64,000 nt of DNA from an uncultured Eubacteriales bacterium (GCA_905207625.1 CAJLLT010000005.1:1-64000), one strand, 5' to 3'; counted from the first letter of the stretch, positions 42,676-51,917 are shown. Numbers and translations: made by a program. The notes: generated by a model not told the origin, from the sequence alone.

Positions 42676-43405
42676 AGTAAACCTCCGCAAGATAAAGCCC
42701 GTCGGGAGGCGCTGTCGGTCCCGCCTGATTACGGTCACGGCTTTCGATCACCGCCGGAATATCCTCCGGCAAAAGCCTGCCTCTCTGCACAAGGATCATC
42801 GTCCCTACTATGATCCGTATCATGTTGTAAAGGAAACCGTCGGCACAGATACGGAATACGACCTCATCTCCACAACGCTCGAACCGTGCGGAATAAACCG
42901 TCCGGACAGTATCCTTTATGTCGCTTCCTGAGGACATGAACGCTCTGAAATCATGTGTTCCGAGGAGCTTTTCAGCCGCCCGGTTGAGAAGTCCGGTATC
43001 AATATCATGACCGAAAAACCAGGTATATCCCTCATGAAAAGGCGAACGGACGGGATTTGTCCATATCCGGTAGATATACTCTTTCCGCTTTACGGAATAC
43101 CTTGCATGAAAACCCCCGTCGGTAAAGCGGCAGTTTTTTACGGCAATATCCCGCGGAAGAGTCGCGTTGAGCGCCCTTACCACCACCTCCGGCTGAAGGT
43201 GCTTTCCGGCTTTGAAGGAGGCGTAATAGGACAGGGCATGAACGCCGCTGTCGGTACGGCTGCAACCGGACAAAGCCGTAACCGAACCGAAAAGACCGGT
43301 CAGGGCACGAAGTACTTCCGCACCTACGGTCCTTGCACAGGGCTGTACCTGATATCCGCTGAAACACCTGCCGTCATAGCAGAGATTGATAACGTAAGAG
43401 TACAT
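42668..43405 (-). CDS. truA: tRNA pseudouridine(38-40) synthase TruA
   Basis: A 245-residue enzyme that isomerises uridines 38-40 in the tRNA anticodon arm. The catalytic aspartate is D52 in CSRTDSGVHAL, and FHARYSVKRKEYIYRIW and FRICADGFLYNMIRIIVGT are family blocks. It starts one base after the ecfT stop, the usual ecf-truA arrangement in Bacillota. Confidence 0.97.
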   Translation of the reverse strand: MYSYVINLCYDGRCFSGYQVQPCARTVGAEVLRALTGLFGSVTALSGCSRTDSGVHALSYYASFKAGKHLQPEVVVRALNATLPRDIAVKNCRFTDGGFHARYSVKRKEYIYRIWTNPVRSPFHEGYTWFFGHDIDTGLLNRAAEKLLGTHDFRAFMSSGSDIKDTVRTVYSARFERCGDEVVFRICADGFLYNMIRIIVGTMILVQRGRLLPEDIPAVIESRDRNQAGPTAPPDGLYLAEVYYD

Positions 43406-43406
43406 T

Positions 43407-44225
43407 TCACATCCCGAAAATCAATACATTATTGAGCAGTACAGCCGAAACCGCAACCGCCGTACAGACCGCAAGGGCTATCCAGTCCCGGGCAGACAGT
43501 TCATATACCGTAAGCCTCGTTCTTCCCTCTCCGGAACCGGTATAGCAACGGCACTCCATGGCAACCGCCAGCTCTTCGGCATGTCTGAAAGAAGAGACAA
43601 ACAGCGGAATAAGTATCGGCATGAGCGCCTTCGCCCGTTTTATCAATCCGCCCGTTTCGAAATCGGCTCCGCGGGCTTTCTGCGCACTCATTATTTTATC
43701 CGTTTCCTCAAGAAGCGTCGGGATAAAACGAAGTGCAACGGTCATCATCATGGAAAACTCATGAACATGGATCTTCAGCTTTGCCAGAGGGGAAAGCAAC
43801 CGCTCCAACCCCTCCGCAATAACTATCGGTGAGGTGGTATAGGTAAGCATCGATGTGGTTATGACCAGCATCATTATGCGTATTACCATAAATACGGCAT
43901 TTTTTACGCCCTCCGCGGTTATGCGGATTATCCAGAACTGAACCAGAACATTATCCCCTGTGGAATAGAAAAGATTCAGCAGGGTAGTAAACACAACTAT
44001 CAGAAAAAGAGGCTTCAGACCTCTCAGATAAAGCTTGAAGGGAACCTTTGTCAGCCACACGAAGGCAAGAGTTGCAACCGTAACGGTAACATAGCTTACA
44101 ATACTGTGAGCAACAAAAAGTGAAACTATCTGGACTATGAGAAGTATTATCTTCATCCTCGGGTCAAGCCGGTGAACAACCGATGTCCCGGGGAAATACT
44201 GTCCGAGGGTAATATCCTTTATCAT
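43407..44225 (-). CDS. ecfT: ECF transporter transmembrane subunit EcfT
   Basis: A 272-residue membrane protein of the shared energy-coupling module. It has several membrane helices and the two Ala-Arg-Gly-like coupling regions: SAQKARGADFETGG is visible, and ELAVAMECRCYTG is the second. It links EcfA ATPases to vitamin-specific S components, such as the candidate corrinoid S subunit at 4728. ATG at 44225 is chosen because GGGAGGG precedes it and it overlaps the ecfA2 stop by four bases. Confidence 0.95.
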   Translation of the reverse strand: MIKDITLGQYFPGTSVVHRLDPRMKIILLIVQIVSLFVAHSIVSYVTVTVATLAFVWLTKVPFKLYLRGLKPLFLIVVFTTLLNLFYSTGDNVLVQFWIIRITAEGVKNAVFMVIRIMMLVITTSMLTYTTSPIVIAEGLERLLSPLAKLKIHVHEFSMMMTVALRFIPTLLEETDKIMSAQKARGADFETGGLIKRAKALMPILIPLFVSSFRHAEELAVAMECRCYTGSGEGRTRLTVYELSARDWIALAVCTAVAVSAVLLNNVLIFGM

Positions 44226-45088
44226 TCCGCAGCCCTCCCGTCCCGGATGGCAAGTATCTGCCGGCACGCCTGTTCGGGAGTAAAAACGGAAGTATCCACG
44301 TTATAGCCGGCCCGCTTCAGGTCAAGAAAGATCCGGGTTATCTGAGGAACATTGAGTCCGATGTCACGGAGCGTCTGCGCCTGTTCGAAAACCTCCCTGA
44401 CCGGGGCAAACATAGCCACGGAAGCCCTGTTCATAACAAGTATCTTTTCCGCATTTCGGGCGATATCATCCATGCTGTGGCACACAAGCATTATTGTACT
44501 GCCCTGCTGCTGTCTGTATTCCCGTATACGGGCGAGAATCTCGTCCCGTCCCCTGGGATCAAGTCCCGCTGTGGGCTCGTCAAGTATAAGGACCGAAGGT
44601 TTCATTGCCATTACACCGGCAATGGCAACACGGCGTTTCTGTCCCCCGGAAAGTTCAAAGGGAGACTTTTCGAGAAATGACTCGTCAAGTCCCACGAATC
44701 CGAGAGCTTCCACGACACGTTTATGTATTTCGTTTTCGTCCAGACCCATGTTCTTCGGACCGAAAGCGATATCCTTGCCCACAGTCTCCTCGAAAAGCTG
44801 ATACTCCGGATACTGAAAAACAAGCCCGACGTTGAAACGGAGTTGTTTACGGGGAAAACTTTTCTCCCAGCAGTCTTTTCCGTCAAAGTATATTTTTCCC
44901 GAAGTGGGTTTAAGAAGCCCGTTGAGGTGCTGGATAAGAGTACTCTTGCCGGAGCCGGTCTGTCCGATTATTCCGATGTACTCGCCTTTGTATATATCAA
45001 TACTGACGTTATCCACCGCAACCTTTTCAAAGGGAGTGGAGATACCGTAGGTATGCGTGAGATTTTCAGTGCGTAAAATAGGTTCCAT
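44222..45088 (-). CDS. ecfA2: Energy-coupling factor ATPase EcfA2
   Basis: A 288-residue ABC ATPase. Walker A is GQTGSGKST, the Q-loop VFQYPEYQLF, the signature ELSGGQKRRVAIAG and Walker B VLILDEPTAGLDP. The C-terminal extension is typical of EcfA proteins. It pairs with EcfA1 to power group II ECF importers. Its ATG overlaps the ecfA1 stop (TAATG). Confidence 0.96.
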   Translation of the reverse strand: MEPILRTENLTHTYGISTPFEKVAVDNVSIDIYKGEYIGIIGQTGSGKSTLIQHLNGLLKPTSGKIYFDGKDCWEKSFPRKQLRFNVGLVFQYPEYQLFEETVGKDIAFGPKNMGLDENEIHKRVVEALGFVGLDESFLEKSPFELSGGQKRRVAIAGVMAMKPSVLILDEPTAGLDPRGRDEILARIREYRQQQGSTIMLVCHSMDDIARNAEKILVMNRASVAMFAPVREVFEQAQTLRDIGLNVPQITRIFLDLKRAGYNVDTSVFTPEQACRQILAIRDGRAAE

Positions 45089-45936
45089 TATCTGCTCTTT
45101 CCCTGTCCGAACTCATCAAGAAGGTCCTCCAGTACCGTAACGCATTCCTCTTCCGTAAGCACAGCCAGAGGAACCCTCAGCCCGTGTTCCCGGAACAGGA
45201 ACATCAGGGAGGTGCTGGGCGGAACATCAAGACCTACACTGGCAAGAAGCCCAGCATTCTGGAAAACATAATGGGGATCTCCGTCGAGAAGTATTTCCCC
45301 CTCATTGATAACAATAACACGTTTTGCCTGCGCCGCTTCATCCATAAAATGGGTTATGAGAATAACGGTGACACCCGAGTCGTTAAGCTCGTGCAGGATC
45401 TTCATTATCTTTGCCCTGCCCTTCGGGTCGAGCATTGCCGTAGGTTCGTCCAGTACAATGATATCGGGATGCATGGTGATAACACCGGCAATGGCTATGC
45501 GCTGTTTCTGACCTCCGGAAAGCTGGTGGGTGGCGTGCTTTTTATACTCGCTCATTCCCACCGTTTCAAGAGCTTCGTCTACCCTGCGCCGCATCTCTTC
45601 AGTGGGAACGCCGAGGTTTTCCAGAACAAAAGCGACCTCTTCCTCAACCACCGTGGCAATTATCTGATTGTCGGGATTCTGAAAGACCATACCGACTTTA
45701 CGTCTGATAAGAGGTACATTATCCTCGTTTCCGCAGTCATAACCGGCAACGGTAAGACTGCCGGAGCCCGGCCTTTCAATGCAGTCCAGAAGCTTGGCAA
45801 AAGTGGATTTTCCGCTGCCGTTATGTCCGAGGACCGCAACAAAATCCCCCTCCTCTATCTCAAGGGACAAATCCCTGAGTACCGGGGTCTTTCCGTCATA
45901 TGTAAATGATAGATTTTCAGCTTTGATTATACTCAA
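45088..45936 (-). CDS. ecfA1: Energy-coupling factor ATPase EcfA1
   Basis: A 282-residue ABC ATPase. Walker A is GHNGSGKST, the Q-loop VFQNPDNQI, the signature QLSGGQKQRIAIAG and Walker B IIVLDEPTAMLDP. A TTG at 45936 is chosen as start: it gives the family N-terminus SIIKAENLSFTYDG and is preceded by AAAGG, while the upstream frame overlaps the methyltransferase gene and has no matching residues. First of the ecfA1-ecfA2-ecfT set. Confidence 0.94.
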   Translation of the reverse strand: MSIIKAENLSFTYDGKTPVLRDLSLEIEEGDFVAVLGHNGSGKSTFAKLLDCIERPGSGSLTVAGYDCGNEDNVPLIRRKVGMVFQNPDNQIIATVVEEEVAFVLENLGVPTEEMRRRVDEALETVGMSEYKKHATHQLSGGQKQRIAIAGVITMHPDIIVLDEPTAMLDPKGRAKIMKILHELNDSGVTVILITHFMDEAAQAKRVIVINEGEILLDGDPHYVFQNAGLLASVGLDVPPSTSLMFLFREHGLRVPLAVLTEEECVTVLEDLLDEFGQGKSR

Positions 45937-45955
45937 TGTCGTTTGCCTTTCGCCT

Positions 45956-46825
45956 TTATTGCGCCGCACACCAGAAAGCGGAACTGCCGCAGGGAAGCAT
46001 GTATCCGGTGGAAAGAACGGGAAGTCCGATCTCATCCGCCGAAAGGGTGTGGGGCAGATTTTTGAATCTTGAATCCATACAGGATCCGAGAATATACTGC
46101 ATACACGAAGCGGAAAGCCCCGTAGTATAGGAATTCAGAAGCACGAACAGAGGTTTTTCGGAAAGCAGTTTCACGGTTTTTTCAAGCAGCCCGTAAAGCT
46201 CATCCTCAAGCTTCCATACCTCTCCCCCCGGTCCTCTTCCGTAAGATGGAGGGTCAAGTATCACTGCGTCATAGCTTTTGCCCCGGCGGAGTTCGCGTTC
46301 GACGAATTTCACACAGTCGTCCACTATGAAACGTATATTGGAGATACCGTTCAGTGCCGCATTTTCCTTGGCCCAGCCTACCATACCTCTGGACGCATCA
46401 ATATGACATACCTGAGCTCCGGCTTTTGAAGCCGCGACGGAGGCGGCGCCGGTATACGCAAACATATTCAGCAACGTTATCGGTCTTCCCGCACAGCGGA
46501 TTATATTGTAGCACCTGTCCCAGTTGACCGCCTGCTCGGGAAAAAGTCCGGTATGCTTGAAATTTGTCGGTTTGAGCTTGAAAACATACTCTCCGTAGTT
46601 TACGGTGAAGTCTTCGGGAAGTTTGTTGACTGCCCAGTGACCGCCGCCGGAGGAAGAGCGCTGATAGACAGCATCCGCCTTTTTCCACAGACCGGAACGT
46701 TTTTCGTCCTTCCATATAACCTGTGGGTCAGGGCGGACAAGAGTATATTTGTCCCACCGTTCCAGCTTCTCTCCGCAGGTGGCATCAAGAACGCAGAAAT
46801 CGGTCCATTTGTCGGCAATCAGCAT
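45956..46825 (-). CDS. Class I SAM-dependent rRNA methyltransferase-like protein
   Basis: A 289-residue methyltransferase of the RlmI/RlmK-related family. The SAM-binding region is LLNMFAYTGAASVAASKAGA, and the catalytic-type motif is ILDPPSYGRGP. VCHIDASRGMVGWAKENAAL holds the acidic residue that binds SAM ribose. It lacks a PUA domain, so it is shorter than E. coli RlmI. The RNA target is unknown. It is the first gene of the nine-gene operon and follows a good promoter. Confidence 0.85.
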   Translation of the reverse strand: MLIADKWTDFCVLDATCGEKLERWDKYTLVRPDPQVIWKDEKRSGLWKKADAVYQRSSSGGGHWAVNKLPEDFTVNYGEYVFKLKPTNFKHTGLFPEQAVNWDRCYNIIRCAGRPITLLNMFAYTGAASVAASKAGAQVCHIDASRGMVGWAKENAALNGISNIRFIVDDCVKFVERELRRGKSYDAVILDPPSYGRGPGGEVWKLEDELYGLLEKTVKLLSEKPLFVLLNSYTTGLSASCMQYILGSCMDSRFKNLPHTLSADEIGLPVLSTGYMLPCGSSAFWCAAQ

Positions 46826-46876
46826 CGTCTGAATTCTCCGGATAGTGATAGTCTATACTTTCGCAGTATATGCTAT

Positions 46877-46905
46877 ATTATATCATTATTTAAAAGAATA
46901 GTCAA
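46877..46905 (-). promoter_or_regulatory. Promoter of the long minus-strand operon
   Basis: On the minus strand TTGACT and TATAAT are 17 bases apart, about 50 bases before the methyltransferase start. Confidence 0.85.
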
Positions 46906-46995
46906 TGACATAACTATGAGAATATCAACAATTTTTCGAAAAAACCCTTTATTTCTTCTTAAATCGACACGGCCCGGTAACCGGCAAATAACAGA

Positions 46996-47023
46996 CCGTC
47001 CGTTCTCATAAGAAAACGGACGG
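46996..47023 (-). terminator. Terminator after pnp
   Basis: CCGTCCGTT and AACGGACGG form a 9-bp stem just after the pnp stop; the U-run is weak. Confidence 0.65.
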
Positions 47024-47039
47024 CAGGCTTATTCATTTA

Positions 47040-49136
47040 TCAGTCTTCAAAAGCGTCTTTTCTGGAGAGGTTCACTCTTCCCTGATTGTCGGTACCCAGG
47101 AACTTGACCTTAATCTCATCGCCGACACTCACAACGTCTTCGACCTTCTCAACACGTTTGTTGTCAAGCTTGGAGATGTGCACGAGTCCTTCTTTTCCGG
47201 GAACATATTCCACAAAGCATCCGATGGGAATTATCTTGGTTACCTTACCCTTGAACACCATTCCGGGCTCAGCGCCGTCGACAATGGTCTTGATGATGGA
47301 CTTGGCAGCATCTCCGCATTCCTGTGCGGTGTAGGAGATGTATACATGGCCATCGTCTTCTATCTCGATCTTTGCGCCGGTTTCGGCAGTGATGCGCTGG
47401 ATCACCTTTCCGCCGGTACCGATGACCTCACGGATCTTATCGGTGGGAATGGTTATCGTCATGATTTTGGGCGCATACTTGGAAAGCTCCGGACGGGGTG
47501 CGGGAATAGCCTTGAGAATAACGTCATTGAGTATCTGCATTCTGCCTTTTCTTGTCTGCTCAAAGGCTTTTTCAATAATATCGTAGGTAAGACCGTCAAC
47601 CTTGATATCCATCTGGATGGAGGTTATACCGATCTCGGTTCCGGCGACTTTGAAGTCCATATCACCGAAGAAGTCCTCAAGTCCCTGAATGTCTACCATG
47701 GTCAGCCAACGGTCGGCATCCGTGATAAGACCGCAGCTTATACCGGCAACGGGTCTCTTGATCGGAACGCCGGCATCCATAAGGGCAAGCGTACTGCCGC
47801 AGACGGAACCCTGAGAGGTAGAACCGTTGGAGGACAGAACCTCGGAAACAAGTCTTATCGCATAGGGGAACTCATCAACGGAGGGCAGGACCGGAACGAG
47901 GGAGCGCTCCGCAAGGGCGCCGTGACCTATCTCACGTCTTCCGGGGCTTCTTACGGATTTCGCCTCACCCACGGAATAACCGGGCATATTGTAGTGATGC
48001 ATATAACGTTTGGTCTCTTCGTCGTCGATACCGTCGAGGAGTTGGGCATCCGCAAGCATACCGAGGGTAGCAACGGTAAGAACCTGGGTCTGACCTCTGC
48101 TGAACAGACCGGAGCCGTGAACTCTGGGAAGCAGTCCCACTTCCGCATGGAGGGGACGAATCTCTTCAAGGCTTCTGCCGTCGACACGTTTATGCTCGTC
48201 TATGAGCATTTTTCTGACAACGTATTTCTGAGTCTTGTATATTGCCTCCGCAATGAAAGCGGCGCTGTCGGGATATTTCTCGGCAAAGTGATTGTTGACA
48301 TCCTCGGAAACGACGGACATGCAGGCATCACGCTCGTCCTTGTCATCGTGGCAAAGGGCGGCACGTACGGCATCCTTGCAGTACGCCTTAATATCTTCAT
48401 ACATTTCGTCCGGAACAGTTGCGCTGGGATAGGTAAACTTCGGCTTGCCCACCTCGGACTTGATCATCTCAATGAACTTGACGATCTCTTTGATAGTCTG
48501 ATGAGCAAATATGATACCCTTCAGCATAACGTCTTCGGGGATCTCGTTGGCACCGGCTTCGATCATAACGATCTTCTTTTCGGTAGCGGCAACGGTAACG
48601 GACATTTGATTCTTTTCTTTCTGAGCCTCGGTGGGGTTGATCACATATTCACCGTCAACATAGCCCAGGCTTACACCGCCGATGGGTCCGTTCCAGGGGA
48701 TGTCCGAAATGGATATTGCAACGGAAGCACCGATCATACCGGTGATCTCAGGGGAACAGTCGGGGTCAACGGACATAACACAAAGACCGACAACAACATC
48801 GTTTCTCATATCCTTGGGGAACAGAGGACGGATGGGTCTGTCTATAACACGGGAGGAAAGGATCGCCTTTTCGGAAGGTCTTCCCTCTCTCTTCAGAAAA
48901 CTTCCGGGGATCTTTCCCACGGAATACAGTTTTTCCTCAAAGTCAACGGCAAGGGGGAAGAAATCAACGCCGTCACGGGGCTTTTCGGAGGCGGTAGCAG
49001 TGGCAAGAACAGAGGTCTCGCCGTATCTTACCATGCACGCACCGTTGGCAAGCCCGGCGAATTTTCCGACTTCCACAACAAGAGGACGTCCGGCAAGTGT
49101 GGTTTCAAATTTTCTGTAATGTTCGTAAATGTTCAT
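47040..49136 (-). CDS. pnp: Polynucleotide phosphorylase
   Basis: A 698-residue 3'-5' phosphorolytic exoribonuclease. Two RNase PH domains are present (GRPLVVEVGKFAGLANGACM at the start; RLVSEVLSSNGSTSQGSVCG in the second core), followed by a KH domain (KVIQRITAETGAKIEIEDDG) and an S1 domain (GMVFKGKVTKIIPIGCFVEY). ATG at 49136 is chosen because AGAAGGAG precedes it; upstream frame is leader. rpsO lies directly upstream, the standard order. The structured leader probably serves autoregulation. Confidence 0.97.
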   Translation of the reverse strand: MNIYEHYRKFETTLAGRPLVVEVGKFAGLANGACMVRYGETSVLATATASEKPRDGVDFFPLAVDFEEKLYSVGKIPGSFLKREGRPSEKAILSSRVIDRPIRPLFPKDMRNDVVVGLCVMSVDPDCSPEITGMIGASVAISISDIPWNGPIGGVSLGYVDGEYVINPTEAQKEKNQMSVTVAATEKKIVMIEAGANEIPEDVMLKGIIFAHQTIKEIVKFIEMIKSEVGKPKFTYPSATVPDEMYEDIKAYCKDAVRAALCHDDKDERDACMSVVSEDVNNHFAEKYPDSAAFIAEAIYKTQKYVVRKMLIDEHKRVDGRSLEEIRPLHAEVGLLPRVHGSGLFSRGQTQVLTVATLGMLADAQLLDGIDDEETKRYMHHYNMPGYSVGEAKSVRSPGRREIGHGALAERSLVPVLPSVDEFPYAIRLVSEVLSSNGSTSQGSVCGSTLALMDAGVPIKRPVAGISCGLITDADRWLTMVDIQGLEDFFGDMDFKVAGTEIGITSIQMDIKVDGLTYDIIEKAFEQTRKGRMQILNDVILKAIPAPRPELSKYAPKIMTITIPTDKIREVIGTGGKVIQRITAETGAKIEIEDDGHVYISYTAQECGDAAKSIIKTIVDGAEPGMVFKGKVTKIIPIGCFVEYVPGKEGLVHISKLDNKRVEKVEDVVSVGDEIKVKFLGTDNQGRVNLSRKDAFED

Positions 49137-49173
49137 CTCAATACTCCTTCTGAAGTGTAGTATATCGAAAACA

Positions 49174-49248
49174 TCACGGTTTCGAGCAGTTATACCGAAG
49201 CGCAAAAGCTTCACGCACCCGTATAACTGCCTGAAACGAAACCCGTGA
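49174..49248 (-). promoter_or_regulatory. Long stem-loop in the pnp leader
   Basis: GCAGTTATAC and GTATAACTGC (49186-49195 with 49221-49230) form a perfect 10-bp stem, extended outward by TCACGG/CCGTGA with a small bulge and inward by GAAGC/GCTTC. In E. coli an RNase III-cut hairpin in this place controls pnp; a similar role here is inferred. Confidence 0.55.
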
Positions 49249-49270
49249 CGTTTCTGGTCTGAAATGCGGA

Positions 49271-49311
49271 GTTACCTTGACCGGCGCACCGTATGCCCCG
49301 GCCAAGGTAAC
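49271..49311 (-). terminator. Stem-loop after rpsO
   Basis: GTTACCTTG and CAAGGTAAC, with inner CCGG pairing, form a strong hairpin directly after the rpsO stop. No U-run follows, so readthrough into pnp is likely. Confidence 0.6.
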
Positions 49312-49319
49312 GATTGAAT

Positions 49320-49583
49320 TTACTTACGTATATTCAATTTTTCGATTATGGCACGATATCTGTTGATATCTTTCTTCGCCAGATAGTTCAGAAGATTTCT
49401 TCTCTTACCGACCATCTGCTGAAGACCTCTGCGGGAATGGAAGTCCTTCTTGTTGGCCTTAAGGTGCTCGGTAAGATTCTTTATGCGTTCGGTAAGGATC
49501 GCAATCTGAACCTCCGGAGAACCGGTATCCGTGCCGTGAAGACGGTTTGCTTCGATTATCGCAGTCTTCTGGGTCTGTTCCAT
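49320..49583 (-). CDS. rpsO: 30S ribosomal protein S15
   Basis: An 87-residue ribosomal protein with the family landmarks DTGSPEVQIAILTERIKNLT, HLKANKKDFHSRRGL and RNLLNYLAKKD. It binds the central domain of 16S rRNA. The ribosome site is GGAGGTG. Cotranscribed with pnp from the promoter at 49683. Confidence 0.98.
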   Translation of the reverse strand: MEQTQKTAIIEANRLHGTDTGSPEVQIAILTERIKNLTEHLKANKKDFHSRRGLQQMVGKRRNLLNYLAKKDINRYRAIIEKLNIRK

Positions 49584-49682
49584 ATTCGTTCACCTCCGTA
49601 GATATAAAATACGCCAGAAACAAAGTACGCGCCGGTGCAGCGTCGCACTGTGCAACGGCAAAGTGTGAAAACACACATTAGC

Positions 49683-49711
49683 AGTATACCATAAAATGTC
49701 CGCTTTGTAAA
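49683..49711 (-). promoter_or_regulatory. Promoter of rpsO-pnp
   Basis: On the minus strand TTTACA and TATACT are 17 bases apart; the leader is about 95 nt. Confidence 0.75.
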
Positions 49712-49761
49712 GAGGAAAACAGAAATTTCTCATTATTTTCAATTATTTTACAAATATCCAC

Positions 49762-49790
49762 TTGACAAAGGGGATTTTTGAGTGTATAAT
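49762..49790 (+). promoter_or_regulatory. Promoter of the ylxM-ffh-trmD operon
   Basis: Perfect TTGACA and TATAAT boxes are 17 bases apart. Confidence 0.9.
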
Positions 49791-49836
49791 GTTTGTAAAG
49801 ACATACGACTTTACATAGTTCAGACAGGAGGGCAAC

Positions 49837-50238
49837 ATGCCGAACATTGACATTTCCTCGGGCGAAGAGCGGGTAAAAATAGGAATCTTGCTCGATATTT
49901 ACGGCAACATCCTTACTGAGAAACAGCGTCAGGCGATGGATCTGTATTTTCAGCAGGATTTCACCCTTTCCGAGATATCCGAGCAGTTCGGGATAACACG
50001 TCAGGCGGTAAGAGACAGCCTTGTGCGTGCGGAAACGACCCTGTTTGACATAGAACACAGGCTCGGACTTATGGAACGCATAACAAAGATGCGTCAGGCA
50101 GCGATAAAATCCTACGAGGACGCTTCCTTTATAAAAGATTATGCAAAGAGGAAGTTCCTGCCCACGGAGATAATAGAAAGAGCCGCGAGAATAGAAAGAC
50201 TGTCCGCCGAAACAATCGGGGACGACAGCGAAGAGTGA
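49837..50238 (+). CDS. ylxM: YlxM family DNA-binding protein
   Basis: A 133-residue HTH protein, first gene of the signal-recognition operon. The fold resembles the sigma-70 region 4 HTH: LTEKQRQAMDLYFQQDFTLS, then EISEQFGITRQAVRDSLVRA. The family regulates or assists SRP assembly, but its role is poorly known. It starts behind AGGAGGG. The C-terminal tail is longer and more charged than in Bacillus. Confidence 0.92.
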   Translation: MPNIDISSGEERVKIGILLDIYGNILTEKQRQAMDLYFQQDFTLSEISEQFGITRQAVRDSLVRAETTLFDIEHRLGLMERITKMRQAAIKSYEDASFIKDYAKRKFLPTEIIERAARIERLSAETIGDDSEE

Positions 50239-50262
50239 TCTTTTAAGGAGCATGTACCGTAA

Positions 50263-51576
50263 ATGGCTTTTGAAAGTCTTTCCGATAAATTAGGAGCAAT
50301 TTTCAAAAAACTCAGATCCCACGGAAAACTGACCGACGCCGACGTAAAGGAAGTAATGAGGGAAATAAGACTCGCCCTTCTGTCCGCCGACGTAAACTAT
50401 ACCGTGGTCAAAGATTTCTGCGCAAAGGTCTCCGAGCGGGCGACCGGAGCGGAGGTAATGCAAAGTCTTACCCCTGCACAGCAGGTTATCAAAATAGTTA
50501 ACCAGGAACTGACTGAATTCATGGGCGGAGAAAACGACAAACTCCGTTTTTCCTCCCATCCCCCTACCGTGATGATGCTTTGCGGCCTTCAGGGTGCCGG
50601 CAAAACCACCCACTGCGCAAAGATCGCACTGTTCCTGAAAAACTCCGAGCACCGTCCGCTGCTTGTGGCATGCGACATATACCGTCCCGCCGCAATACTG
50701 CAACTTCAGACCCTCGGAAGCAAGATCGGAGTTCCGGTGTTCACTCAACCGGAGGGCACAAAGCCCGTTGATATAGCGAAACGCGCGGTAAGCTACGCAA
50801 AAGACCACGGCAATGACGTGGTGTTGCTGGATACCGCGGGCCGACTTCACATTGACGAAGAGCTCATGGAGGAGCTTCGGCAGATCAAAGCCGCTGTAAC
50901 ACCGAAGGAGATTCTTCTGACAGTGGACTCCATGACCGGTCAGGATGCGGTGAATGTAGCGAAAAGCTTCAACGATCTGCTGGACATCACCGGAGTCATA
51001 CTTACAAAAACCGACGGCGACACCCGGGGCGGCGCGGCACTGTCCGTGAAATACACCACCGGGAAACCGATTAAATTCGCCGGTACGGGTGAAAAAATGG
51101 GCGATCTTGAGCCCTTCCACCCCGACCGCATGGCTTCCCGTATTCTCGGAATGGGCGATATGCTTACGCTGATAGAAAAAGCGGAGCAGGCGTTCGACGA
51201 GAAAAAAGCGGCGGAGCTAGAGAAAAAAATGCTCAAAAACAAGTTCGATATGAATGATTTTCTCGATTCACTGAATCAGATGCGGAATATCGGACCTCTG
51301 GAAAATATACTCAAGATGATGCCCGGCGCGGCGAAGCTTCCGAAGGACATTTCCGTCGATGAGAAGCAAATAAAACGCACCGAAGCAATCATACTTTCGA
51401 TGACAAAGCGGGAAAGGTCAAACCCGGCGATCATAAACCCATCCCGCAAACGCCGTATCGCCGCCGGAAGCGGTACGAAAGTGGAAGACGTGAACAGACT
51501 TCTGAAAAGCTTTGACCAGATGAAGGTCATGATGAAACGTATGAACAATCCCGCCTTCCGCCGCAAATTCATGTAG
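50263..51576 (+). CDS. ffh: Signal recognition particle protein Ffh
   Basis: A 437-residue SRP GTPase. The N-domain helical bundle is followed by the G-domain: LQGAGKTTHCAKIA (G1), DTAGRLHIDEELMEEL (G3) and TKTDGDTRGGAALS (G4). The methionine-rich M domain at the C-terminus (NQMRNIGPLENILKMMPGA, then MKVMMKRMNN) binds signal peptides and SRP RNA. With FtsY it targets membrane proteins. The SRP RNA gene is not in this window. Confidence 0.97.
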   Translation: MAFESLSDKLGAIFKKLRSHGKLTDADVKEVMREIRLALLSADVNYTVVKDFCAKVSERATGAEVMQSLTPAQQVIKIVNQELTEFMGGENDKLRFSSHPPTVMMLCGLQGAGKTTHCAKIALFLKNSEHRPLLVACDIYRPAAILQLQTLGSKIGVPVFTQPEGTKPVDIAKRAVSYAKDHGNDVVLLDTAGRLHIDEELMEELRQIKAAVTPKEILLTVDSMTGQDAVNVAKSFNDLLDITGVILTKTDGDTRGGAALSVKYTTGKPIKFAGTGEKMGDLEPFHPDRMASRILGMGDMLTLIEKAEQAFDEKKAAELEKKMLKNKFDMNDFLDSLNQMRNIGPLENILKMMPGAAKLPKDISVDEKQIKRTEAIILSMTKRERSNPAIINPSRKRRIAAGSGTKVEDVNRLLKSFDQMKVMMKRMNNPAFRRKFM

Positions 51577-51627
51577 CGTCCCGATTATTAACATAGAGAC
51601 GAATCATTTCAAGTGAGGTGAAAAACA

Positions 51628-51870
51628 ATGGCAGTAAAGATCAGACTTCGCAGAATCGGCGCAAAGAAGAACCCCTTCTACCGCATAGTAGTCGCTGACT
51701 CCCGTTTCCCCAGAGACGGCAGATTCATCGAGGAACTCGGTACTTACGATCCTCAGACGGAGCCCTCTTCCGTGAAGATCGACGCTGAGAAAACCGCTCA
51801 GTGGATCAAGAACGGCGCACAGCCTACCGACACCGTAAGAGCTATTTTGAAGAAGAACGGCATCCTGTAA
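51628..51870 (+). CDS. rpsP: 30S ribosomal protein S16
   Basis: An 80-residue ribosomal protein beginning MAVKIRLRRIGAKKNPFYRI, which is characteristic, with DSRFPRDGRFIEELGTYDP. It is needed for 30S assembly. The ribosome site is GTGAGGTG. Standard position between ffh and khpA. Confidence 0.98.
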   Translation: MAVKIRLRRIGAKKNPFYRIVVADSRFPRDGRFIEELGTYDPQTEPSSVKIDAEKTAQWIKNGAQPTDTVRAILKKNGIL

Positions 51871-51886
51871 GGATCAGCTGTTATTA

Positions 51887-51917
51887 CCGTAAGGCTTTTG
51901 CTGAAAAAGCCTTACGG
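51887..51917 (+). other. Intra-operon stem-loop between rpsP and khpA
   Basis: CCGTAAGGCTTTT and AAAAGCCTTACGG form a perfect 13-bp stem with a 5-base loop and no U-run. It is likely an RNA-processing or stabilising hairpin that separates rpsP levels from downstream genes. Confidence 0.6.

Noticed and set aside
47178..49160. A 660-codon open frame opposite pnp
   Set aside because: Shadow of pnp; no domain and no ribosome site.
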